Source: Scleromitrula shiraiana
Lineage: Eukaryota; Ascomycota; Leotiomycetes; Helotiales; Sclerotiniaceae
Direction: 5' to 3'
Length of the DNA stretch: 64,000 nucleotides
NCBI GenBank assembly: GCA_028455995.1
Contig: JABELC010000012.1
Coordinates: forward strand, 1,571,261-1,635,260
Both the position numbers and the translations under genes were made by a program. The notes under the pieces were generated by a model that did not search any database, was not told the origin of the DNA, and was given only the letters and a program-made list of their open reading frames with translations. Numbering within the stretch: position 1 is the first letter of the stretch; each line of letters begins with the position of its first letter. Shown piece after piece: positions 1-10,636 of this stretch.

Positions 1-570
1 GATGAAAGGGTGCACTCGGTGAGTTTGCTAGTTGATGGGTTAATACGTGCATGAATTGCTGATTGTAGTATATGCTTGGTTTGCGGGAGAGGGGATTTGA
101 TGGTTTTGGAGTTTATGTATTGTTGGGTGGCAGTAGTTTAACAATGATGAGGAGAGGGAGACTGGAATGGCAATCAATGGCGATGGTAATGATGATGGTA
201 ATAGTATTGAAAATATGACAGCACATAATGAACAGTGGAAGAGTATGACAAGAGTAACGAAAAATTCAACTCCCCACCCAAGCTTGTATACGATGCTTGA
301 ACAGAACTCCATATCAAAAGAGGAAACATACTGGTAGGAGCAAAATCTTAGTACAAGGAAGCTCCGTCACACACTCATCCGGCTCTGTTTTCCTGTTTGT
401 GGACGGGATCGAATACTTGCAATAGATAGAGGTTTAAATAGATAGGAAGATGAACAAATAGATGTTTTACGATATAAATGCTCCTCTTCTACATGTGCCT
501 CATATGGTTAGGATGAACTAAAATAGGTGTAAAAAACAGCCCAGATGTATGAAACAAGCTCATTTTTGCC
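1..570. other. Intergenic, no gene recognised
   Basis: No recognisable gene. A 90-codon open frame on the minus strand (40-312) has hydrophobic stretches but no recognised domain or codon pattern and is not called. This is the 3' flank of the minus-strand 2EXR-like gene that ends at 571. Confidence 0.5.
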
Positions 571-1515
571 TCAAATTCCACCTCTTTCTAATTCTTTTAA
601 ATATTCCGTCTCTAATCTAAATCTTTTCCCCTTGTTCCATTCTAGCCCCCAACTGATCTCTCCTGCTTCTACTCTTACCGCCCTCATGGGTTTTAACCCA
701 TCCAGAACTTCCTTTTTCTGTTCCCACGTGTATGTCTGTGGCGGTTCCTGCCAACTAATCTTCAAATTATGAATATCTGCCCCTGCCAACCACTTTCGTA
801 GTTTCTTAATTCCCTCCGTTACCTCTATCAATCTTGCTTCAGCTTCGACGTCCTCTGGCTTCTGTTTCCTCTTCTCAATACCGAGGTGGATTGAAACGGA
901 GATATTACGAATAGATGATGTAAGAGCAGAGGAGATTACTAGATCTGAGCGCTGGGTTTTGTGCATCCAAACATCGTAATTAATAATTGAGGAGATTATT
1001 TGAAGAGGACTGCCATAAAGAATGGGCAGAGCTTCGCGACGGATTTGGCGATTCAAGCGCAGAACTGAGGGCTCGAAAGATTGGGATAGATGTATATGGG
1101 ATTGCAGTTGTCTGGGATGCGGCCCGAGTCGTGGATCTTCAAAAGGTGATGAGGGGAGATAGGAGTATATAAGTTGACGAATTTCGAGAGGCATGCGGAG
1201 AAGCGGGGGTAGGTTACCGTTACGCTCGTGATGAGGCGTAACGAGGTTGTCGATCGTTTTCCCCGCGGGGTTGGATCTTGGCACAGGTTCCAAAAGAGAT
1301 TGAGTGTGCTTCTGGAGAACAAGGAAATAAGTTCGAAGATCTTGTTTTCGTAGAGACCATACTGCATTTTCTGTAATGGTAAGAACTCTTTCAATTGTAG
1401 GGTTTCGAAGAGAAGCTTTAGCTGCAGCTATGCTTTTCGCGTTACATCGTCTCTTGTATCTGGAGTCTGGTGAACTCGAATTATGGTTGTTTAAAGTATC
1501 AGATATACAGGACAT
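571..1515 (-). CDS. 2EXR/DUF7730-like (fungal F-box-like) domain protein
   Basis: Single-exon frame of 314 residues. Around residues 100-120 the protein reads LPPLLRMPLEIRQLIYSYLP, followed by a conserved VLRLNRQIRREALPILYG block. This pair of blocks is typical of the very large fungal family annotated as 2EXR, DUF7730 or F-box-like proteins, whose N-terminal helix resembles an F-box (LP.EIR..IY..L). The N terminus is basic (KRRCNAKSIAAAKASLR), and the C-terminal 100 residues are charged with no recognised domain. The start is the first ATG of the frame and no intron is needed. It is divergent from the hydrolase gene at 1775, with a 259-base shared upstream region. The molecular role is unknown for most members; a ubiquitin-ligase adaptor role is only a guess from the F-box resemblance. 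Confidence 0.75.
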   Translation of the reverse strand: MSCISDTLNNHNSSSPDSRYKRRCNAKSIAAAKASLRNPTIERVLTITENAVWSLRKQDLRTYFLVLQKHTQSLLEPVPRSNPAGKTIDNLVTPHHERNGNLPPLLRMPLEIRQLIYSYLPSSPFEDPRLGPHPRQLQSHIHLSQSFEPSVLRLNRQIRREALPILYGSPLQIISSIINYDVWMHKTQRSDLVISSALTSSIRNISVSIHLGIEKRKQKPEDVEAEARLIEVTEGIKKLRKWLAGADIHNLKISWQEPPQTYTWEQKKEVLDGLKPMRAVRVEAGEISWGLEWNKGKRFRLETEYLKELERGGI

Positions 1516-1774
1516 CTGATTTACATGTTTGAAATTCGTACAAATTCCGCAACGTCAATAATATCGAGATTTCAATGTTCCAATGCCTTTCAAGAATTGA
1601 ATCGATGCTCACCCGCTAAGATAAGAAGATTCCTTGTTCCCAACTTACTTTTTTTGCTAGGAATGAATATCAGCCCCAACCCCAGCCTGCCATGGAGTAC
1701 AATAAATTCATGAAATTATTTACTATCCGCCCCAAGTACGTAACATAAATTCTAAAGTATAAACTTCTCTCACG

Positions 1775-2850
1775 ATGTCATCCCCAAGTTTTCTCTTAAT
1801 TCCTACCAAACCAAACGCTCCGATATCATATACTTTTACCCCAGCTTACCACTTCCAACCACACGGGTCTGTTCCCCAATCACACCACAATCTTATTGTT
1901 TTCATCAATGGCCTTGGACTTCCTGCATCTTCTTGGGCCCCATGTATTTCAAATCTCCAATCCAAGTTGGAAGATTGCCCGTCAATTCTAACATACGATC
2001 GATATGGCCAAGGCTTGACGACGACCCGAGATCCTTTAGATGATGGTCATGGTTACGGTCATGATTTTATGGATGCTGCAAACGATCTTCACGGCATAAT
2101 CTTGGTCATCGCAAAATTGAAGTTCGGTTTCAATGAAATAGATGTTGGTAGTGGAAAGCTTCATATCATCTGCGTAGCTGCTTCTATTGGGGTTCCTATA
2201 ACTCGTCTTTACGCCCATTCCCACCCTCATCTGGTATCCGCAATTATTTGCCTTGACTCCAATATTCCCAATGTTAACTATAGCGATTTTCTCCCTGATC
2301 CTGAATCGCAATCTTTTGATCCTGCATCTGTAGTCGCTCCTGACTGTTCGCTTGAGCAATATATCGATGCGCGAACGAAACTGGTCAACATGTTTGATCT
2401 TCGGGTCAAGAATTCCGAGTCAATGGATCGACGTAATGGGCCCCAACTTTTACCATATTCCGATAGACCGAAACTCGTAGGATCAGATGGGAAGGGACCT
2501 TGGCTTACAGTCGTAGGCCATGATCCAGTAACATTTTCAGAGATAAGTTTGGAAAGAATGGGGACGCCGAAGAGTTTAAGCATGAAGTTTACGAATCCGT
2601 GAGTATAAATCTAACACATTTTGATACACAACGATTGATGATCGTGCTTAGCTACTGGGCAAAGTATAACGAAGGACTGACTAGGATAACTGATGATGAT
2701 AAATGTGATGGCGTCAAAATTGCGAAGGGCTGTGGCCATTTTATTCAATCCGATGATCCAGAGTTTGTAGCTGAAGAGATCAAAGTTGTTCTCCAAAAAC
2801 TGGATGGGAGTAGTGCCAATGGACCTGGTAGCTTTTCACACAGGGCTTGA
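1775..2850 (+). CDS. Alpha/beta hydrolase-fold protein (two exons)
   Basis: Exons 1775-2598 and 2652-2850 give 340 residues. The intron of 53 bases starts GTGAGT, ends TTAG and has a CTAAC branch-like site; removing it joins the frames exactly. The N-terminal half shows VFINGLGLPASSW (oxyanion-hole strand-turn), YDRYGQG (the usual D-x-x-G-x-G turn after strand 4) and CVAASIG around residue 137, the nucleophile elbow with Ser137 as likely nucleophile; the first Gly of GxSxG is replaced by Ala. The C-terminal exon has GCGHFIQSDDPEFVAEEI with His304 placed as the catalytic histidine. Substrate unknown; family members include esterases, lipases and epoxide hydrolases. No signal peptide is obvious, so probably cytosolic. 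Converges on the SPX-RING gene (333 bases between stops). Confidence 0.85.
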
Positions 2851-3182
2851 TGTTGGATAAGCAGATACTTGTGAGCTGTAATTGATTCTGGCGGCTCTCT
2901 ATATAGTTTGTGGTTTTCAAGCCGGGGAAACTTCTCAACACATAGTGATCCTCATCTAGCCCCTTACCACATCACTTATAGATAAATGGGTAGACATGAA
3001 GGCATATCTTAAGTACAATAAGTTACGAATCGTTCGAAAGTCATCTGGGTATCAGAGTTTAGTTAATGTTGCTTTGCAATTACGTATTAAATTTAGGCTG
3101 TTATTATTACTATCATGCTTTACCGTACCGCTGGTTCTATTTGGTATCAATACAAATGAATAATTGCGAACGCTTCCAAAAA

Positions 3183-5137
3183 TCACATAACAACGCATTT
3201 AGAGTGCGAGCGATGCTTGTAATATATGCCAAATCGTTCGATGCCATCCGCTATCTCAAGGTCGATTTGCTTCTGTCTTGTTTCGATGGGGAAATATTGT
3301 TTAAGAAATCCCGAGAGCTCAGGATCAATGTTATCTGCACACGAGAATCGCATTAGCCCTTGCCAGTATTAAGTACAACTCTGGCAATTAAATCAATGCA
3401 AACATGAACTTTAGGGTAATGAGGGGTCGTAGGACGGGGGCTAGCTTACCTTGATCGGCTTCCATTATAACTCTGTCTCTGCATAATGGACATAATGCTT
3501 TTCCCTGTCTTTGCAAGTATATCGTGCAACGAATGCATACCACATGTTGGCACTTTAATCTAATTGGTCTGTGTTTCAACTAGTAAGAATGTGAATTCAT
3601 GTCACCCAAATGAAAGCTTACCTCCAGAATATTGTATAACAAACGGGACAAAGAAAATCATCCAGTTGCGGAACAGTCTGAATTATATCTTCTGTTACTT
3701 TCGCGCATACTGACTTCGCCATCATCTCAGTCATGATCGGCTCAGACTGAATCAGCTTGGGGAACTTCTCTTTCGCGCCGAGCGTAGTTCTCTTGTCAAA
3801 CTCTATTCAATGTTAGGATCTTAATTTAGTTGCGAAGCGCTTAATTTCTTGCCCATAACGAAGAGCATAGAAAGCGATGAAATAGATGAACGCAACACCA
3901 TGACTTACTTTTTAATATCTTGGTGATAGCCTTTTGGTTGATCTCCTGAAATGTCAAGTTTCGTAGTAGCGTGATATTGATGCTAATAAATCGTTTTACT
4001 ACAAAGTTTAGCATTTCTTCTGCCGTATGATGACCAATGACGCTTACATGCTTGATGACTCTGAACCAGCTTGAAAGACTCTACTAGACCCCTTTTCATT
4101 ACTTCACCCTGAAACCACCTGTAAAATTTCTTATTAGACGACAATACTATGTAGATAAACTCGTGTTATGTAGAAATGGAAAATTGCAACAAATGCGGAC
4201 AGAGGGTAGGCCAGGCTCACTGTAGTTGTTTCGCTGCAGTCACACTATCTCGTTTACCATGATCCGCTTCGTGGACAGAAAAGAACACATTAGCTTGTAA
4301 GTAGATCTCGAACAGCTCTCTCCATCGATAAAGATCGGTCTTCTTGTCATGTTTCGATGGCTTGGTGAGATTTGCGAGCTCCCCAGATAAGCTAACAATC
4401 TCATTGGTTAAAGATTTCTGTTCCTCCGCCTGAAGCGCATCTAGATTGGTAATATCACCCTGGAGAAGCCCGAAGAATTCTGCATCGAAAGTAAGAGGTA
4501 CCTCTACTCGCCGAATGAGAGGCTGATTATCCAGTGGCTCGCCTTTCTCTGGTAAGTGCCTAATCCTAGTATTAACAGAGAAGCAACATTTTCGACGCAT
4601 GCAATGATCAGGAAATGAGTGCTCACTCGGCATCAAGGCTATCACTATCCTTCATCTCATTCTCAGTTCCAGCTGGTAGCACCTCGGGATGGGTACGATG
4701 CTTGGCTACCAAATCTTTCAAATACTTTCTCATGTCGGACGATAACCTGGCATCCACAGTGACACCATCTTCAAGTAACAATACGAGCTTCGGACGGAAT
4801 TTCGTGCCTTAAAAAAAGTCAGCGTACGTAAAATAGTAAATTTATGAGGATAAAAAGGCTTAGCCATACCATCAAAATCATATAAGTAAGCAGGACCAGC
4901 ACTAGAAATCTCTCTCAACTTTGCAAGAGCGCTAGGGTCTAGCCCGAACTCTTGTAATTCGGCAGCAATCTACAAATGCAATTACTTTAGTTTGACCATC
5001 TCATAAAAGGAAGTGGTTCAATTACTGACCCGCTTAAGACATTTCTTGAGTTCACCGTATGGAATAGCAGAGTCCACCCAGTGCTTTGGAAAGCCTTCTC
5101 GCGCCAGCGCATCCTTGAACTCTTTGGCGAACTTCAT
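3183..5137 (-). CDS. SPX-RING E3 ubiquitin ligase (nine exons)
   Basis: Exons on the minus strand: 5137-5030, 4969-4870, 4807-4627, 4565-4221, 4118-4048, 3998-3909, 3802-3622, 3568-3450, 3334-3183; 448 residues. The start MKFAKEFKDALAREGFPKHW and the following KKCLKR are the diagnostic N terminus of SPX domains, which bind inositol pyrophosphates and report phosphate status. The SPX domain runs to about residue 305, ending in AITKILKKFDKRT. A C3HC4 RING follows from Cys350: CPVC, then KCQH, CIRC and CPLCRDR. The SPX-RING order matches fungal SPX-RING proteins and plant NLA-type ligases that ubiquitinate phosphate-pathway proteins; the fungal target is not known from sequence. Intron 5 (4047-3999) is only 49 bases, and its 3' site was chosen because it restores the ALKRFISINITLLRNL segment. 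The tail after the RING (DNIDPELSGFLKQYFP onward) is short and basic. Confidence 0.9.
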
Positions 5138-6268
5138 GATGTGAACCTTAGAAGGTTACTCGGTAAGATATGAGCAACTAATTTAACCCTTTCTCTAATG
5201 AATAATAACAATATTACTGCTACGAAGCTGACCAGAAAATAGGGCAAAGAGCTTGTGCATGCATTATTGCGTTTGAACCCTTTCCAGAGATTTAAGGAGT
5301 ACCTTTCCTAGGAATTATATGTAGTAGGTAAGGAAAGCTTAAGATCGAGTTTTTTTTAATATTCTAATACCTACTATATAAGTAAGTCAGAGGGAAACAA
5401 ACGATATTGAATATGTTATAAAAGAACGTTGGTTGATTCGAATTTGAGAAATATATATGGATAGATAAATAATGAATAAGGAAGCTCTGATGGTTGAGAT
5501 GGTTTTAGTTTAGTTCAAAACTTAATAATGTGATCAATCTAGTTTTTCATCATCCTAGATATCATTTCATTTCATCTCATCTCATCTCATCTCATCAATG
5601 AATCAGTCATCTATACTATATATGGCACGGTAGTAGTACCTAGGTACGTTTGAATATGGAATAGTGTTATGTAGATAGATGTGATGAGAATTTGACACGA
5701 AAATATGGTACTGGATGTACTGGATGTACTGTTCCTATTCAAGTACCACGTGCGTAGAAGATACATACTGATACGAGATTGATATACCTACTATGTATTG
5801 TGTATTGTGTAGGTAATATGTACCACCAGTGCTTCCAATCTAGTTTACCTTCAGCAGCTCGTCACATCAAGGATCAGTGGTGTTGTAATCTGTATTTATT
5901 TTATTTGGTTTATGACTCATAAGTTAAGTTCCAGACTCCCAGCCCAAAAAAGGTTGTAAACCAAGTAATTTATTTCCATTAGTTCTATGGATCCTTTCAA
6001 GGTTCAAAGTTCGGCGTCAATCGCTTACCTAGATATCTTAACAAGCGCGCTTATCGCTTTAGAATTATCTTATCCATCGAGGGGTTCATTTTATTTTTAT
6101 TTTTCAAACTCCAAAATCTACATTATTATATTATTTCTTCTATGAACATTATTTATATGGACTCTTTATGGAGGGGGGGCTATCTTTCTTATAGCTTGAT
6201 TTAAACCCTTACATCAATATCGGGGTGGAAGTTCATAAGAGGTTTACAGCATCGAAATTCATCTAAAT
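5138..6268. other. Divergent intergenic region, SPX-RING / Jjj1
   Basis: No gene seen. AT-rich upstream region shared by two divergent genes. It contains a degenerate TTTCAT/CTCAT pentamer run (5563-5596), a short tandem TACTGGATG repeat (5709-5731), and a run of seven G near 6172. No promoter element can be assigned with confidence. Confidence 0.5.
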
Positions 6269-7970
6269 ATGGGTGCAGAGCAGTCTACACAAAGTGACCA
6301 CCCTAGTGGCGGGCCTACGAAAACATGTTACTATGAATTATTAGCCGTTGACCGCCAGGCTACAGATGATGAGTAGTGTAAACCAAAACCCCGCATTGTA
6401 CTTCTTCTGATACTAAATTCATGTCTCTAGGATAAAGAAAGCTTACCGGAGGAAGGCGCTAGAACTTCATCCCGATCGAAACTACGGCGATGTCGAGAGG
6501 GCTACAGAGAAATTTGCCGAGGTTCAATCTGCGTATGAAGTATTATCAGATCCGCACGAGAGAGCTTGGTATGACTCTCACAGGTTGTCAATACTAGGGG
6601 GTTTTGAGCATACAGATGAGCAATTTGAAGTAAACGATCCCAAGGCAAGCACAGCGCATATCATAGGGCTGGTCGGCAAATTCAATTCGAATACTCCTTT
6701 CACAGATGCCCCGGATGGATTCTTTGGGACGCTTCAAGAAACCTTTGCAGCTTTGTCAAAGGAGGAATTTGCAGCATGCCGAGATGACTCCGACGTCGTG
6801 GATTATCCTGAATTTGGAAGCGCCAAGGACAATTACGAAGATGTGGCCAAGCCCTTTTACAAAGTATGGTCAGCCTTCTCAACACAAAGATCGTTCTCAT
6901 GGGCAGATCGCTACCGGACCTCAGATGCACCAGATCGGTACACACGCCGGGTTATGGAAGCGGAGAACAAAAAATCACGGGAGAAAGCAAAAGCAGAGTT
7001 CAATGCTGCCGTTACTCATCTTGTCATGTTTGCACGGAGACGAGATCCTCGTTATACTCCAAATACGCAGACCGAAGCAGAAAGACAAAAGGCCTTACGA
7101 GATGCTGCTTTGGCTCAAGCAGCTCGTTCACGAGCCGCGAATTTGACCAAACTGAACGATCATGTAATTCCTGATTGGGCAAAAACACACGATACTGAAG
7201 AAGAAACCATTGATTCGGAGGAGTCCGAGATCGAGGTCAATGAAATTGAGTGCGTTGCCTGCAAAAAGTCCTTCAAAAGTGAAAATCAATACGAAGCACA
7301 TGCGAAGAGTAAGAAGCATATGAAAGCCGTGCAGCTTATCCAGAAGCAAATGCGCAAGGAAAACAAAAAGTTTGATCTTGACACTACTTCGGGACAAGGA
7401 GCTGATCCCCTCGCCGACGAGTTTCAAAAGCTAGATCTCAAAGACGAGCATGACGAAGAAGACGTAGCACAAGCAAGCGATGTAGATACCGCAATTAAAA
7501 CCGTTGAAGATCCCGATCACCAATCACAAAAAAATGATTCTGAGGAAGAACCTAGCCATTCTTCTGCTACCAATTCCGACATTGAGAATGATGACTATGC
7601 TCCACGAACTGCCATTGAGGATAGGTTAGCAGATATACTTCCAGAGCAGGAGGACATACCTGAACCTGAAGCAGGTGACTCGACTGTAGAAGAGAAGTCT
7701 ACTCCTAGCACCAACGGTCCAAAGCTTGGAAAAGCTAAGGCCAAACGCGCAAAGAAAGCAGCGCAAAAAGAGGCAGCTGGAAAACAAGGGAACGAAGTAG
7801 GTTATCTAGCTTTCTTATAATTGTACAATTTTAACAAGATCTAGTTCAAATGCGAAATCAAAGGGTGCGGTGACTTCTTTCCTTCCAAAAACAGTCTCTT
7901 CAATCATATCAAGACGCATCGCCTCGTCCCTGCGCCTAAAGCCCCTAAGGAGAAGAAGAAGAAGAAATGA
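6269..7970 (+). CDS. JJJ1: Jjj1/DNAJC21-type J-protein, 60S ribosome biogenesis
   Basis: Exons 6269-6372, 6431-7796 and 7845-7970 give 531 residues. The J domain lies at residues about 19-90, with the HPD motif at 48-50 (LELHPDRN), so it should stimulate an Hsp70. An acidic/charged middle region is followed by a first C2H2 finger (Cys309, Cys312, KSKKH) and, in the last exon, a second finger FKCEIKGCGDFFPS (Cys493, Cys498) ending in two His, then a lysine-rich tail (KEKKKKK). This order, J domain, charged linker and zinc fingers, is that of yeast Jjj1 and human DNAJC21, which act with Rei1 to release shuttling factors such as Arx1 from cytoplasmic pre-60S particles. The first intron (58 bases, GTAGTG start) interrupts the J domain right before IKKAYRR. 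Tail-to-tail with ATG4, 229 bases apart. Confidence 0.92.
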
Positions 7971-8199
7971 AAGCCTGGTGTAAAATTTTCGGAAGCGTTA
8001 GTTGGGTACCGTAGGATCATACCATTATTGCAAGGAGTCCAGGAGAGATGCATTTTTAAGAGCATAGCGTGGGCTCTTCATTTGATCATTTCTATAAATG
8101 TAGCACAGCATAACTTAGATAATAAAAGTTCTCAAGAATTTCATACCAAACGCCAAAAGTTCCTGATATCCCTCCCAGCAAAACATTTCCTGAAACTCC

Positions 8200-9681
8200 T
8201 TAGCCATCCAACGTGTGTAGCATGGTATCTTCATCATCATCGTCGTCATCATCAAGAGCTTCAACCTCATCAATTGCCCCGTCACGCTCCCCACCAAGAC
8301 CATGGAGTGCTGGGTCCTTGTCAGAAATATGGATGACCCCTTTGCCCTGTACCTCTTTGACGGCCCTTCGCCATTCCTTCCAATCGTTCTCGTCGCGTAT
8401 TAAGAAAGCAAGTAGCATGCTAGGATCCATCTCCCTTATATGAAGCCGCCGAAGTCTCCGTGTATGACACGAATCGATGTCCTCGGTAGTATAGTCTTCA
8501 ACATGGTCCTTGAATGGGAGAGCAGGTCGTGTCTGGTGTGGATCTAAGTAAAAGAAGTGAGGTCCCTGCACCCCAATGAAATAATGCGACGAGGACGGAC
8601 GACCGCTGCAATAGTGTCAGCACCTGTATGTTATGATCAGCAACAGTTGAAGACTTACCCAGCAATCCCAATGGACTGAGGCATCTGAACAGAGGACTTC
8701 AAAGCCCCCCAATATACCGGAGTAATTTTATCCAGCCCTAATCTCGTCCCTACTAGGATGAGGGTGGGTATAAAGTTCGAGTTGTCTGGTTTTGCGATGC
8801 TCATAAACCTGTCTTCATAAACATCCGGACCATCACCCGTAATATACACCCGTAGCTCTGATTGTGTCTGGCTGTTCGTCAACGCTCTAAAGGAATATAA
8901 TCAGCCAACATACGTGTATCTCCAAACTGATTATCTTACTGGATACAGCGCGCAGTAGCAGATGGTCCAAACCATTCTCCGGGGTGCTTCCCACACGCAA
9001 TCGCGCCATGTTCAACAAATTTGTGGATTGAATAGGGTGCCTTCGGATCATCGGCGAACATGGATAGAATGTTTCGTTCTTCATTACTAAAAGTACCGCG
9101 GCGCCACTCTATATTATTGTTAGTTACGGCATCGAACAAAGCTGTGTGGAGTACAAACCTCTTCCCAATCTGAGCATGAGTAAAGCATTAGCAAGTAAGC
9201 TTTGTCCAGATCTAATCATGCACCCCCATCCTGTGTCAGATGTAAAGCCTCCTTGGTCGACGAGCTGGCTTCTCAGTCGTACGGCCAGCGACATTGCAGA
9301 GAGTGCTTTCGGATCCTGTGACTTTGCTATTGCTGGGAAGTTGGAACGATACGTAAACCATATCTTTGACTCGAAATCATCCAAGAACGTACTTGGCCAT
9401 CCTCCATCCGCGCCACTTGTATTGCAGTCATCGTATCCGGAGCTAGATTCTAGGCTGCTAGCAGTACTATCTGGCGGGGTTGTAGCGTTGGTGGGTGATA
9501 CTGCTGGCAGATGATTTCCATGTTTCTGCGGCGAGTCTACAGTAATAGAAGTGGGTGGCTTTTCAGAAGTTCTGTATTCTTGTCCTAAACACCATATTGA
9601 TGACTTTGATTCCGTATCGTTCGTCGGCTCCGGGTCCCAGAAATACTGAACTATGCGCTTATATCGATCAACACTCGTCAT
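8200..9681 (-). CDS. ATG4: Atg4 cysteine protease, Atg8 processing in autophagy
   Basis: Exons on the minus strand: 9681-9159, 9108-8940, 8886-8659, 8605-8200; 441 residues. Peptidase C54 signatures are complete: FTSDTGWGCMIRSGQSLLAN with catalytic Cys154, the GRPSSSHYFIGVQG block, and YLDPHQTRP with Asp328 and His330 of the catalytic triad. The N-terminal 95 residues are Ser/Thr-rich and divergent, as in other filamentous fungi. The C terminus ends in an aspartate run (residues about 425-434) and no extra domain. Atg4 cuts the C terminus of Atg8 to expose glycine and later removes Atg8 from phosphatidylethanolamine. All three introns are 50-53 bases with GT-AG ends, and each junction falls in a conserved block (LGR-G/EWRRG, RCIQ/ALTNSQ, GIAG/GRPSSS), which makes the model firm. 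Confidence 0.95.
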
Positions 9682-10636
9682 GGTTGAATACGATTAAGTT
9701 TTGGCAATACAATATGGCGAAGGAGCATAAGACAATTTGATTTTAATATGGGAAATGGCGGGGAGAACGAAGGGATAAATGGTTCGAAATGTCAAGGCGG
9801 GGAGGATTCGAAGGTGTCGATCAAGACTGCTTGCAAACAGAAGGCTCGAGTAGAAGATGTGAAGGAACTCACATAAGAAGTAGATGTCAAAAAAGTATAA
9901 GAGTTTCGTATTGTTTTATTGAATTCTTAATTATTTTATTAATAAAAAGAAGGTTGATCAAATGATGGCTTCATAACTATGGATGAAGAAGTACTGGGAA
10001 GGTTGCATGCCAAACGGTATCATCATCACATTCGCTTGAAGTTGAAAGCTATGCTCATGCTGATGCTCATGCTCATTCATTCATTCATTCATTCATTCAT
10101 TCATAGATAATTTTAGATTATTATCAGTAAATTATTCTATAATGTATAATTCAACTACAAGTAGTAAAGTAGGATTTATGTAATCAATCTTATTATTATG
10201 TATATAGTAGATATATAAATTTACAACAATACTTTACTAATATATTAATATTTATTTATATATTATAAGATATAAATGATTTACAAAAAAAACTCATTTT
10301 TAATAACAATAAGGAAAAGTAACATTACAATATGTAGTTTATGAGAAATTTTAATCTAGCATTGAATGTTCAAATCCAGTCCAGCCAGGCATCCAAACTA
10401 TCCATGACACCAAAAGCTTCTGTGGCTCCATTGACCTTATCTTATCGATAAACGACTCTATATACATAAAATCTTAACAGTCTATTCTTCACCTTTCACA
10501 CCTTTCCGTCAACCTCATATTCCTGTCCTGTCACCATCACTGTTACATTTCAGGCTGTTCTTACTTCACTTATGGATCTACCTACATCTAGATAGAGTTC
10601 AATTCTTAGATCTAAAATAATAAGAGAGAAGAAAAC
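9682..10636. other. Divergent intergenic region, ATG4 / SQS1
   Basis: No gene seen. The middle (about 9,930-10,330) is very AT-rich, and a TTCA tetramer run occupies 10073-10104. The last 200 bases before 10637 are pyrimidine-rich (CTTCACC, TTTCACACC), a usual look for fungal 5' leaders. Confidence 0.5.
10073..10104. repeat. TTCA microsatellite
   Basis: About eight uninterrupted copies of TTCA/TCAT in the ATG4-SQS1 intergenic region, preceded by an imperfect TGCTCA/TGATGCTCA repeat. Confidence 0.9.

Noticed and set aside
40..312. 90-codon minus-strand frame with hydrophobic segments
   Set aside because: No homology recognised and no coding signal beyond openness; could be a chance frame.
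3999..4047. Alternative splice at TTTCAG before EINQKA in the SPX-RING gene
   Set aside because: It would create an in-frame TGA and delete the ALKRFISINITLLRNLTFQ helix of the SPX domain; the 49-base intron restores it.
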